DNA from: Sympetrum striolatum
Lineage: Eukaryota; Arthropoda; Insecta; Odonata; Libellulidae
Length of the DNA: 64,000 bases
NCBI GenBank assembly: GCA_947579665.1
Contig: OX388345.1
Span: 66,517,454 to 66,581,453 of the forward strand
Direction of reading: 5' to 3'
The notes under the pieces are model-generated. The model ran no database searches and was not told where the DNA came from. It was given only the letters and a program-made list of their open reading frames with translations. A program made the position numbers and the translations under genes. Below, piece by piece: positions 48,663-58,131 of this stretch. Position 1 is the first letter of the stretch. The number at the start of each line of letters is the position of its first letter.

Positions 48663-50667
48663 ATTAAGTGCCAACAATTGGAGATTATGTAATCTGAGAA
48701 AAGCGTCTTAAATAGTTTATAATGATCGCAAAGGAAAATTCACGCTCTTAGACAGATGCGAAAAATGTCATCTGAAAGGTTTCCTCTCAAAACATAAGAA
48801 AGCACGAAAGAAGAAAACAAGAATGAGTTGAATGAATAGAAAAATTCATTAACAAGTACGATACGGAGACGTACAGTAGACTGCAAGTATATCACGTGAT
48901 CAAGACCGTTTAGGGCTAATTATTGGAAAAAATATCGTATTTGATGAAAATAAATATCAAGAAATATATCATGATTATTTCATCTACGGATGAATATTTT
49001 ATACACGTAGATCACATAGTAAAATTCAAGATCTTGATCATACTAAAAATATCACCAGTACGGTTCCCTCGTAAATACGCTAAATTGCGAAAAAAGAACC
49101 GAGTAATGAATTTGAGTTAATAGAAAAATTCGTCAACTAGTACGAAAATGAAACACACCTGCAGATAGAAAGTGCAATACAAGAGGTGGCAAGCACAGAA
49201 AATAAAACATAAGCCAGCAATCTGAAAAATTAAATGGTCCAACATATGAATAAAATCAAGGTTTTCCTTGAAAACAGGAAAAATCATACTTTGCAACAAT
49301 CAAAAACGTCAAGCATGCAAAAACTTGAAACAACGCTTAAGTGCGACAAACGAGCAACGAACAATAAGAAGCATTGACAATTAAATCAGTCTATACGTGG
49401 GTGCACCAAATGTTTGCGACGACAGAAAACAACTTGCAGCATAAAGACAAACTCTTACCTTATTCGAAACGAAATTCTAGCCTTTTACAGTCGAAAAACA
49501 AGGAGAAGGAGATCCCACACATGCTAAACTACTTTATGCGGGGAAAAAGCACACTTAACACCTACCTTGATTCGGGGTTCCGAAAAAAGTATATCTCCCT
49601 GAAAATGAGAGGTGCGATACCTAAAGGAACGGAAAAACTAGTCTACCTCGCAAGGGGTCACAATGGGGTCATTGTTTCAATTCCCAAGTTATGAGGACAT
49701 ACCAGAAAAACCTCATTATAAAAAACATAGCGGGAATTCCATCTCTGCGTACCTAAACACCCATTCCGGTGGAATTAATAGCGTCGGGACGACCTACGCA
49801 AAGACTAAAAACCCAAGGTTCATTACGGTTCGTGATTTTTAAAAAGGTATGTCAGTCACATCCGCTCGTGATCGAAGACGCCTTCGGAAGGGTCAGGGCA
49901 CGACTTGGGCTTCTCCGGTACATGACCAAGAGAACTTCTCGAGGAAGTCATAAATATTAAAATGGCGAATCGCGGAGGAAACGCTAAAGGGAGTTTACCC
50001 CAGAGATCACCGTGTCGGTTCCGAATTGGTAAGAAGCCAAAATGCACAAAACTTCGAGGAACATCGGGAGAGACTAAACTTGGTCCATTCCTCCACAGTC
50101 AAAAAAAAAAAGAGTGACGGGAGGAATTTAAATAGAGGAATACCGTAAAAGGCTAAAACTCGTTTAGAGATTCCGGTAGCAGCTTGAAAATTCGAGATAC
50201 TATTTTCATCTCGTGAAACGTGAAAGTATGATTGGGAAAATGCTAATTAAACAATTTTGGAGAAGTGGGAATTGGATGAAAGTAGCTCAAAAATTTGGTT
50301 GCATTTCCAATTCTGAAGATCGGGAATCCGAAGTATTCTACTACAGCGGGAGGCTGATTAGGTCGAAAAAATTTTTTGGCATAAAAAAGGAATGTGTTTG
50401 AAGTATTTTTGTTACATGAATTCGTCTGAAGAGATTATATCGGTATTAATTGATTTTAAAAACAATTTAGTTTACGCAAATGAATGTCATTGAGGACATT
50501 TATGACACGATAGAAGGTTTAAAATGTGTTAGTTTCTCATAGAAATTTATATCGAATTTTTCTTCAGGGTTATACACTTATGGCAACTACAAATTTAAAA
50601 GAAATTCTATCCGAATTGATCTTATATTCATTGACACTTATAGCGAGTATACGTAACGATATATTAA
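48663..50667. other. Stretch without a supported gene
   Basis: The plus-strand 106-codon ORF at 49374-49694 and the GC-richer zone at 49600-50060 have no recognisable domain. The rest is AT-rich. Confidence 0.4.
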
Positions 50668-50883
50668 TTGTACAAGAAGTGAAAAATAATGACAAGACTG
50701 GGACTCGATCCAAGGTCTCCCACTTTCCGGGCAGGTGTTCTGGCCACTAAACTACCGAGACACGTCCTTTTCACTTCAGTAAATGAGGGCTACTAGTTAA
50801 GTGGTCAAAACACCTGCTCGGAAAAGTGGGAGACCTGGGTTCGAGGACCATCAAAATCACTATTTTTCACTTCTTGTACAACC
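50668..50883. mobile_element. Head-to-head inverted pair of tRNA-derived SINEs (family S2)
   Basis: Left arm 50668-50770 (TTGTACAAGAAGTGAAAAAT ... CACTAAACTACCGAGACACG) and right arm about 50785-50883 (TAGTTAAGTGGTCAAAACAC ... ATTTTTCACTTCTTGTACAA) are inverted copies. Each contains, in its own sense, TAGTTWAGTGG (A-box-like), ACACCTGCYCGGAAA, GTGGGAGACCT and a GGRTCGAG or GGTTCGAG B box. A tail follows, ending TTTTTCACTTCTTGTACAA. The two SINE heads face each other across about 15 bases. The B box is intact in the right arm (GGGTTCGAGGACC) and degraded in the left. Confidence 0.75.
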
Positions 50884-51279
50884 TTGGATCAAGTCGCTCG
50901 CTTTTCTGTGTGAAGCTTAACTTCATTCCATTTGATAAATTAGTTGTTTAATTTTCTACGTAAATTATATTTTTGGTTATTAACTACTGTATTAATATTT
51001 AGTTTTTAAAGGTTGGTAACATAAATAAAACATTTAAATATATAAATTAGGGAAGAGCATGCGAATTTATGGTATTTTAGGTAAAAATTACCTTTGAATC
51101 CTAATATAGTAGATGATCATGGAAAAGTAAAAGAGAAACACGTTGGATGACAATATTAAAAGCCAATTTTCAAAACATTAGGGTAAAAAAATTGGAAACA
51201 CGGATACGAAGGAAATCTTTAGATACCAAAATAAACGACGATCTCGAGGAAAAATATTCAACTTAAAATTCTGCCTCGA
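50884..51279. other. Anonymous AT-rich DNA
   Basis: Nothing recognised. Confidence 0.45.
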
Positions 51280-51800
51280 AATTAATACCTACGGGCGTCC
51301 ATACGAGATGTATTACTTCCGCTTCGAAAAAAGGCGCCGCTTACTTCCATAAAAGGGCCCGTCCGGGATTCTGCATTTCCCTTGAATTTATGCGACCCGA
51401 TTATCGTCCGAATAAAATAAAAAGGAGACGAGCGGTCGCGCGGAGGCGTTCTCGATGAGGAAGGAAGCGTGCCATGGGCGTGACGCACCTCCCAAGGCAT
51501 TCCGACAGAGAGATCCTCGAGATATCTCCCAACCACAGCCCCTTCCGCGATGCTGCGAGATAGTAGAGACTTGAAACGATCTCGCACGAAAAAAGTTAAC
51601 TCGACGAGACGTTCGAGAGGAAGACGAAGGGAAAAGGTTCGCGGTTTTGTTGCAATTTAACGAGGGACGACACACGACGGCATTTTGGCGATCTCGACCT
51701 TAAAGCCGTAAAAAACTAAAGGGCGATGAAGTCTCCGATCTCTTTTTTTAAATTTCTTCCTGACGGAAAGGACGGGAAATGGGACGATTTACTCAAAATG
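51280..51800. other. GC-rich island with overlapping minus-strand ORFs
   Basis: CpG-rich stretch with two overlapping minus-strand ORFs (51282-51587 and 51388-51675) in different frames. Both products are Ser/Arg-rich and show no recognisable domain. Island or unrecognised exon. Confidence 0.3.
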
Positions 51801-52084
51801 TTTTTTTTAATTTGAAGAGGTTGAACGAGTGCGGCGTAAAAGACGGAGTTTACGGCTGCTCCTACATCTTCGAGCAAATGGCTCTTACGATATGCGAGGT
51901 GGCGATTTTAATTTGGCCATTTGCAGCCAAAATGTACCTATATTTCTTGCAAGACTAATGGAGAGCCATTTCGCGTCAATTCAAAATCATCGTAAACATG
52001 AACGAATATACGTTCGGCAAATTAAATCAGATCTCAAGTAAAAGAACAAATTATTTTTTAGGTGGTCGAAATAACTAAGCGAAA

Positions 52085-52200
52085 GTTTTACAAAATATAA
52101 ATAAATAATATATAAATATATAGTAATAAATATAAATAATATAACAAAAATATAAATTATATAATAAAACTATAAATAGTATAATAAATATATGAATATT
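52085..52200. repeat. AT minisatellite, about 20-bp period
   Basis: A series of TATAAAT...TATAATAAA units (ATATAAATTATATAATAAA, CTATAAATAGTATAATAAA and neighbours) runs through the stretch with variation. Confidence 0.65.
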
Positions 52201-52732
52201 TTGTAAAACTTTTCCTTAGATATATTTCCCCTAATATATTCATCAAGTAACGACTTCTACAGTTAATTTTAATTTTTTAGAGTTAATTTTTAAATGGCGT
52301 ACTTTTAATAGTATGGTTGGAAAAAGTTTATCACTTAACGCATTATTCATCGAGTTCTACCACGAATTCTCGGCCCAACCTATGGAATTCAGAATCACTC
52401 TTCCCATAGAAGCTGAAGGGAAAGGTACCGTTTATAGGAAATTGTTTACGGATTGACTGGATACCTCAAATTAGATCAACGTAAGCAATTTTCATCCAAT
52501 TCCACTTCGCTGCTATTCTTCTCGAGACGATGCTAAAAACTGGGAAACGTTTTCTGCTTGCGCATTATGTTCTAATTTTTCAATTGAGTTCACTCCGATA
52601 TGAAATCTTGAAAAACGTCGCCTACACATTCGTCATTCTTCGCGGTTTGGAACGTTTAGCATTCTTTGCAATGAAGTCAAAAATTTCGAGATGTCGTCTT
52701 TACACATCAATGGGATATAAAACAAATCTCAT
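52201..52732. other. Stretch without a supported gene
   Basis: An 86-codon plus-strand ORF (52530-52790) runs into the foldback that follows and has no recognisable domain. Otherwise anonymous. Confidence 0.4.
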
Positions 52733-52787
52733 GTTCTTCATGATGAATAAAAGTCATTTTGTTACTTCCACATGTACCTTGAATACA

Positions 52788-52822
52788 TGACCCGGGTTTC
52801 GTTGCCGAGCAAAATCATCAGG
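52788..52822 (-). ncRNA. Hammerhead-ribozyme-like core, minus strand
   Basis: Read on the minus strand, CTGATGA (52821-52815) is followed by TTTTGCTCGGCAAC, which can form TTGC/GCAA with loop TCG (stem II). Then comes GAAAC (52800-52796), a self-complementary ACCCGGGT (52797-52790) serving as a short stem III, and the canonical GTC cleavage triplet ending at 52789. Upstream ACAC and downstream ATGT can give about three pairs of stem I. The 10.1-11.1 pair (T/C) and the first stem I pair mismatch. All invariant core bases are present, but activity may be weak or need dimerisation. Identification is by eye. Confidence 0.5.
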
Positions 52823-52823
52823 T

Positions 52824-52858
52824 GTTGATGATGTAGTACGACAACGAAACCCGGGTAG
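52824..52858 (+). ncRNA. Hammerhead-ribozyme-like core, plus strand, degraded
   Basis: The mirror of the minus-strand motif: TTGATGA (52825-52831), TGTAGTACGACAA, CGAAAC (52845-52850) and palindromic ACCCGGGT (52849-52856), followed by A. Position C3 of the core is T here and the cleavage triplet is GTA, so this copy is probably inactive. Confidence 0.4.
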
Positions 52859-53101
52859 TGTAATTAAAGTACATGTGGAAGAAACAAAATGACTTTTATT
52901 CATCATGAAGAACTTCCACAAGATAACGCCAGAAACAATAAATTTTCTTATGTTCTCAGTTTATGGCTCAAATCAAAATATAATTCGCAAAGAGACTAAA
53001 TATTAATAAGGTTCTTATTGGTACACCGAGAAAATTTTTCAAACGCCTGGAAAAAAAGTCCTAAAATGTTAAAAATCGTAGAAGGAAGTAGTTCTTTCCC
53101 G

Positions 53102-53273
53102 GTGAATTGCATGTAGGAATTGTCCTCGGGAACTGGGTAGCGAATCTCCATATCAACAACGTTTAGGCCCACACTCCTATGAAGATGGACGTCGAGTATG
53201 CGGCCGCAATGACCGTGATATGGAAAGACGCTACCCGGTTGGAGTCCCGAGAACTATTCCTATGTGTATTCAG
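53102..53273. mobile_element. Second foldback, about 52-bp arms
   Basis: Left arm 53102-53154 (GTGAATTGCATGTAGGAATT ... GGGTAGCGAATCTCCATATC) pairs with right arm 53216-53273 (GATATGGAAAGACGCTACCC ... AATAGGA-like end ATTCCTATGTGTATTCAG) with a few mismatches and gaps. The 60-base loop contains CCTATGAAGATGGACGTCGAG and GCGGCCGCAATGACCGTG, reminiscent of Penelope-like ends (a CTGAAGATG-type box, then a degraded CGAAA-type box). It starts 189 bp beyond the 52.73-52.91-kb foldback. Confidence 0.65.
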
Positions 53274-53484
53274 TTATTTTCAAACTCATCAGAAGGAACG
53301 AAACTTAAATTTAAAACGTGTTAAGGAAAGTGGGTTTGGGAATTATTTTTAATTCCGACGGATCCTAAGATTAAACCAGAAAATCACGGGTTACAAATTT
53401 CGCACTGTATTTCTCATTGACGGCCTAGAGCAGAACCCTCTTGGTAGCTGACTTCTGGAGGTGATTTAATGAAAGTGTACTCAC

Positions 53485-53731
53485 TGGCTCGAATTGGCGT
53501 GGATGCGGCGATCGGCGTGGGTGGATATGGGGTCAGAGGAGTCGGCGGTTTCGGCAAACCGGAGGGTCTAGTCAGTCGGCCACCGATGCTGGTCGGAGGT
53601 CTGAGTCCAGAGGGCCTTGGCGCCGGTGTTGTGGCTGGTGCCGGCATTGCGGTGGGTGCCGGCATTGCGGTGGGTGCCGGCATTGCGGCTGGTGCCGGCA
53701 AGGCGGCTGGAGGCGGTGGTGCGTCACCCAT
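53485..53731 (-). CDS. Putative first coding exon of a Pro/Ala-rich protein, possibly CLIP-170-like
   Basis: The minus-strand exon candidate runs from an acceptor (TTGCTTCCTTTTCCACAG, AG at 53792-53791) to a donor (CGAGCCA|GTGAGTAC, intron from 53484). The ATG at 53731 sits in GTCACCATGG, close to an ideal Kozak context, and an in-frame TAG lies just upstream. The frame gives 82 codons plus one base (phase 1 intron). Residues 1-40 are low-complexity Pro/Ala/Met with a repeated hexapeptide AMPAPT. Residues 42-64 read PRPSGLRPPTSIGG...RPSGLPKPP. The PSGL-(K/R)-x-P-T pattern matches the extreme N-terminus of CLIP-170/CLIP-115/CLIP-190, which bind microtubule plus ends through CAP-Gly domains encoded farther downstream. 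No CAP-Gly exon was found in the window, so identity is unproven. An opposing Gly/Ala-rich plus-strand ORF (53469-53765) is judged a shadow. Confidence 0.5.
53632..53712. repeat. 18-bp coding minisatellite (about 4 units)
   Basis: GGTGCCGGCATTGCGGTG is repeated with small changes (…GCGGTG, …GCGGTG, …GCGGCT, then …AAGGCGGCT). On the minus strand each unit encodes a six-residue A-M-P-A-P-T type repeat. Length variation would change the protein in frame. Confidence 0.85.
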
Positions 53732-53790
53732 GGTGACCACCTACCAAGCCGCACGTCTGCGATAATCCAATGAAGCCCGGGGGAGGGAAC
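53732..53790 (-). other. Putative 5' UTR part of the exon
   Basis: The sequence between the predicted acceptor and the ATG contains an in-frame stop directly before the start codon. This supports a 5' UTR and not upstream coding. An alternative acceptor (ATTATCGCAG) lies inside it. Confidence 0.4.
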
Positions 53791-53829
53791 CTGTGGAAAA
53801 GGAAGCAATTGAAAATTAGCAGTCATTCG

Positions 53830-55205
53830 TTTCCAGATGGTTTCTAATAGATACGAGGGAAAAATGAGAGATGGGAGATTGCTAAAACAGCGGCTGAATG
53901 GAAACCAAGATGGAGAGAGAAAGATAAACGAATGCTGCTAAATGATTTAAAGCAAATGGTTCCTACTCATTGGTTTATTTCATATAAGAATATGTGACTG
54001 AGTAAATAATCACTCAATACGACGGTGTAATAGAAATTCTAATATAAACAAGAAATATGTTAAAAATTGCAGAAACAAATATCGTAAAAAATACTTGTAA
54101 AAAGGCTAAATATTAATGAAGAACTATGAAAATATTATGATTTTAAATCTCGCTCTTGATGCAATATACGACGAAAAACTTCTATAGAACCCGATTTTTA
54201 AGAGAGGATTCAGTTATCAAAGAATTACAAGAAAAAGTCTTTCATAATTAATTTAAAGATAAAATCTCAGATTAAATTATAAAAAACTTATGACACGGAG
54301 AGAATGAGTTGGACTGAAGGGATGGCAAATGAGTACGAACTTTCAGGGCGAAAATCAAGGATCGTTTTACTCTTGGAATTATATCTTTGATAAAGCAATT
54401 AGATTTAAGAATATTTTCAAAATAAAATAAACGTTCCCTTCATGAAAGGAAAGGGTACGGCTATCGCATAAAATTTCTATCAATTCAATGCTATCATCAA
54501 CAGAGCAAGTATAAGTAGAATAAAAGACTTACATGTATAATAAACCAGTTTGAAGACGAATATACTACGGGATAAAGTGAATTGGTACGTCAAAAAATTC
54601 GTTAACATCTGAATATTTTATTGGTTGGCTGCACTGATAAATATCTTAGACTTTGAACATCTAAAACTCAGAAAGTAATTTCTATTGAAAGGATTAAATA
54701 CGAAAAATTTTTCATGTTGAAATTGATGTTAAAGAAATCATTACAATCGTTCAATCTTATATTTAGAAAGGAATTTTGAGTCTTGAAACTTAGTAATAAT
54801 ATAGCAATCAACATGTAATCTTCTAAAGCGAGAAAAAAAATAACAACTGGAAATTGATTTCATTAAAGTTCTCCCGCTCTTGCAGAACTTCACTTAACCT
54901 TGAAATAATGCACGGAGGTGATAAAGGTCGCCTTAATTACGGAAAAACAGGGATAAGAGGTAATGGGAGAAAAAAATTGTAATTTCTAGCAGGAGGATTT
55001 CACCATCCAGGAAATGGTGGATAATTAAATGAAGCTTCTTGTACTATAATCTATGAACGTAAATCTCATTCTGTTCTCTCAAGGAATTCAAATGTGTGAC
55101 TTTCTCAAGGGCTAACGGTCCTAAGAGAAGATTAAGACTATTTGCTAATGGCCAAACATCAAGATGCAAAAGAATATAACGGACTTATAAACTCTTCCTT
55201 AACTA
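53830..55205. other. Anonymous AT-rich DNA
   Basis: No gene, RNA or repeat recognised. It lies upstream of the putative exon on its strand, so it would be intronic or promoter-proximal if that gene is real. Confidence 0.4.
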
Positions 55206-55210
55206 GGTGC

Positions 55211-55545
55211 AACATACATGAGAGTTCTACCTTAGGGTAGGTTCGTGTACATTCAAAAATCACTATTAAACGCTATCTCCTTCACTTCCTTGTAGCTAAC
55301 CCCCTTTAAATCATCCAACATCTTTTGTCTTTGTCTACCCCTCTGTTTTCCCCTGGAATTCTACCCTCAATCACATCCTCTAGCAGCCACTCTCCTCTCA
55401 ATATCTGACCCACCCATTTCCTCTGTCGATGCTCAATCATTTTAATGAAAGCCCCTTTTCCACAAACATTTCCAGCACCTCAGAGTTTGTTTTCCTATTA
55501 ACTCAGCTTACTTTTTCCATTCTACCTCACATAACAAGGTGTAAC
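55211..55545 (-). mobile_element. C-terminal remnant of an RTE-like LINE (family R), minus strand
   Basis: Minus-strand translation gives RMEKVS, stop, VNRKTNSEVLEMFVEKG. After a frameshift it continues with IEHRQRKWVGQILRGEWLL, EDVIEGRIPG and, after a second frameshift, RQRQKMLDDLKG and YKEVKEIAFNSDF with a terminal stop. This is the conserved region after reverse transcriptase in RTE-like elements. It aligns with 12.78-13.2 kb and shares the post-stop GAATGTACACGAACCTACC. Two frameshifts and an internal stop make it a pseudogene fragment. Confidence 0.8.
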
Positions 55546-55954
55546 ACCACATTAAACAAAATAAATAAAGTAATAAAATAACTCGGTATACAGCTCTTTA
55601 GCACCTACTTGACCATAATATAATCTATTAACCTCACGGTTTAACGGCGAGAATACATTCAAGCGTTGAACATTGAGCTTTACAATATAAGATTGAGATA
55701 TCTCTACACGATTTTCATAATAATTACTTTCAATGTTCTGTTTATGCTTGCGTGCCTCATACAAAATCTTTCATCAGCACTTCTAGACAATTCGCCGCGG
55801 AACCGTGTAGCGAATGAAATTTAAGGCACCTTAAAGAAGCTTTATCTATTTACTTTCTTTCACGATAGATCAAGTGAGCTGTTTTCCAGAAATTTAGCAA
55901 TAAAAATGATACTTGATGCTAACGAGTAACATGTATTCATAGTAGGCATTCGAC

Positions 55955-56040
55955 CTAAACACGACTGCTGGAATGCGGTCGAAACGTCGTCCAATTAAGA
56001 CAATAAACGTGGAAGAAAACCCGAAACCATGAATAATATA
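55955..56040 (+). mobile_element. Penelope-like terminal footprint with degraded hammerhead core
   Basis: CTGCTGG (55965-55971, expected CTGATGA), AATGCGGT, CGAAAC (55980-55985), self-complementary ACGT (55984-55987) and GTC occur in the hammerhead order. AATTAAGACAATAAACGTGG follows. Two core positions are mutated (A6 and A9), so it should be inactive. The layout is that of a Penelope-like terminal repeat with a short stem III. Confidence 0.45.
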
Positions 56041-56150
56041 CCTGAAATGCCACGGAAATCTACCAACTTATATGTATCCTACATTGTTAGATCGAATTTA
56101 AAGCAATAAGTTTTAATTATATATATCTCATTAGTAGCGAATGCTTTAAT

Positions 56151-56320
56151 TAATAATAATAATAATAAATGGCCTTTATTCGGGCGAGATTGAAACTAGA
56201 AAGTCTCTTCTTACACCTAACACATCGTCATATGTGAAACAGAAAGAAAGGGATAGTTTGCAAAAGTACACGAAGAAAACTAGTATGTGGATTTTAAAAA
56301 ACCTAATAGGTTGTGTCTAG
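56151..56320 (-). mobile_element. LINE family A 3' end, minus strand
   Basis: (ATT)n at 56151-56170 is followed by TGGCCTTTATTCGGGCGAGA and TTGAAACTAGAAAGTCTCTTC. Homology to the longest copy then continues across ACGATGTGTTAGGTG / ACGAAGAGTTAGATA (complement), CTATCCCTTTCTT, TGTACTTTTGC and AAATCCAC. About 170 bases are recognisable. Confidence 0.8.
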
Positions 56321-58054
56321 ATAATTGGAACGAAATACTAATGGTAACTTCTGAGATACATGCCTTGGATATTTTCCCACAGTCATTTCGCTGTTTATCT
56401 TGGGTAATCCGTTACACGATAGTTAATTAAATCACACTTCAATCTCTAATCTGATCAATTCCAGGCAATCGTAAGAACGGAATTCTTAACGAAGTTATTC
56501 AATACAAAAGTAGGTCCTCCCTTCGAATTCCACACAATAAAAAGAATGCAGATTGATTGATAATCCTCCAGGATGAGATTAACTCTTAACTTAATATTAT
56601 CATTTGCGTGATGATACGGTTTTTTTACCAATGGGAAATCCAAAGTAACATTTTAAACGAAATCCCCATTTCATACATTTTCCTTACAGGGAGTGAATGT
56701 AAATATAAAGATCAAATTTATCCTGTTCCCCTAATCTTTCCACTTAAATACTATTTGATGAGATAAATAAAACTCCTCCAAATTCAACCAAATAATCTGA
56801 TTACAATAACGCATTACCTCGTCTAAACTATTTGAGTACGATTGTCACACAATAACTATTAGAGATGCCATACAGAGCCCGTTGAATAGTTTGAAGCTAA
56901 TAGAGTAATCTAAGTAGGAACTTTGAAACCAATTAAAACCTCTTGCTAAGTCAGAGATCAGTTAAATCATCTAAGATATCATCTAGCACCTTAATTTTTA
57001 CCGAATGAAATCTAATTTTACCATACTTTATTAAAAGATACACTATAATAAATTAAAATCTGTTTTAACAATCAATCTGTTTATACTACCTAAAGAAATA
57101 TCTATTCTAAAAACATAGCCATGAGTCATTTTATTCTCCGAGGGCAAGTGTAAATTTTGCATGGATTCGTCAATGACGCAATATTATGAAATGTATTATA
57201 AATAAAAATATTATAATAAAATAAAATCATGATAAAATAATTTTCAGTGTCACAAAATAAAGAAAAGACATTTATTTTTAATACATTTATCTCTGCTATA
57301 AATTTAATCAACTACGGCGATTTCATATAGAATTTCACTTCAGCATGGAACGCTCCTATCTTATTCAATTCTGTTCTTGTTTTTCCTACATGAATATCAT
57401 TTTTTTAGATCTTGTTTGGTATGGATCTTGGAATTGAGGGTCATAGGCCCCGTGTAATTTTTATTGTTGAGAATGGTTTCATAAAGATAAACTGAGGGAA
57501 GAGGCATAATTTTTACTTCTTTAAATAAGATCCACTGGAATCCCAGGGTTTCAGGTAAGTTAATGCTCTAATGGCTCGTTTTTGTACTTAAAAAACATCA
57601 TCTGAGACACTAGAGACACATTATAAAATTATCCAAAGCTTTGAGAGGCAAGACTCGTTTTACTGAGGGCCCGAAATATGAGTTAAATCATTTCACACTC
57701 CCTTGAGCAAAAACTCACCCACCTGCGTTTGGAATGAAGCCGTACAATTCTGAGATTATGTCAAGAAACCTTTTCTAGGTTGACATATAATACGGGTAAA
57801 AAACAGATAAACATTTACAGGAAATATTTGCCACAAATTTACCATTTTATCTTGTTTCTCGTTGAAATAGCAAATGGCGTATAAAAATATAAATTTTCGT
57901 TCAAAAAACTATCCTGGATATTACATATCCACGATTTAAGAAGTGTCAAACCATCTAAGACATAAATAAGAGTGACATTTTAAAGTGGCCATCGAAAAAT
58001 TTTCAGAATAAAGTTACTTAAACGGAGTACTCTTGACATGATAATTTATTTCAC
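56321..58054. other. Anonymous AT-rich DNA
   Basis: No supported gene or repeat. ORFs here are short and AT-driven. Confidence 0.45.
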
Positions 58055-58055
58055 A

Positions 58056-58131
58056 GGTTAGATGGAAGAGGAGACTTTTTAGTCTCAATCTCGCCTAATA
58101 AAGACCCCTAATAATAATAATAATAATAATT
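58056..58131 (+). mobile_element. LINE family A 3' end with (TAA)n tail
   Basis: GGTTAGATGGAAGAGGAGAC TTTTTAGTCTCAATCTCGCC, TAATAAAGACCCC and about seven TAA triplets. Only 75 bases of the element remain. Confidence 0.8.

Larger units (their letters stand above)
52733..52913. mobile_element. Foldback of two Penelope-like terminal repeats
   Basis: Left arm 52733-52804 and right arm 52842-52913 are inverted copies sharing, outermost to inner, GTTCTTCATGATGAATAAAA, GTCATTTTGTT-CTTCCACAT, GTAC and ACCCGGGTTTCGTTG. A 37-base loop carries ATCATCAGGTGTTGATGAT. Read outward from the loop, each arm is (C/T)TGATGA, a short hairpin, then CGAAACCCGGGT and an AT-rich end. That is the hammerhead-bearing terminal repeat pattern described for Penelope-like retroelements. 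No reverse transcriptase or GIY-YIG coding sequence lies nearby, so this is a stranded end structure. Confidence 0.65.

Noticed and set aside
49374..49694. 106-codon plus-strand ORF
   Set aside because: No recognisable domain, splice context or codon-use signal; no transposase motif could be found.
1566..51480. Repeated TGGGCG / CGCCCA hexamers (for example 1567, 3076, 12178, 18383, 18497, 29065, 29294, 51473) as an Sp/KLF/Egr-like site cluster
   Set aside because: By a rough count the number is only modestly above what base composition would give, and most lie in GC-rich islands where such words are expected.
53469..53765. Plus-strand Gly/Ala-rich ORF that could pass for a cuticle-like protein
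   Set aside because: It is the mirror of the minus-strand Pro/Ala exon. It has no signal peptide and no splice or Kozak support, and its repeats come from the shared 18-bp minisatellite.
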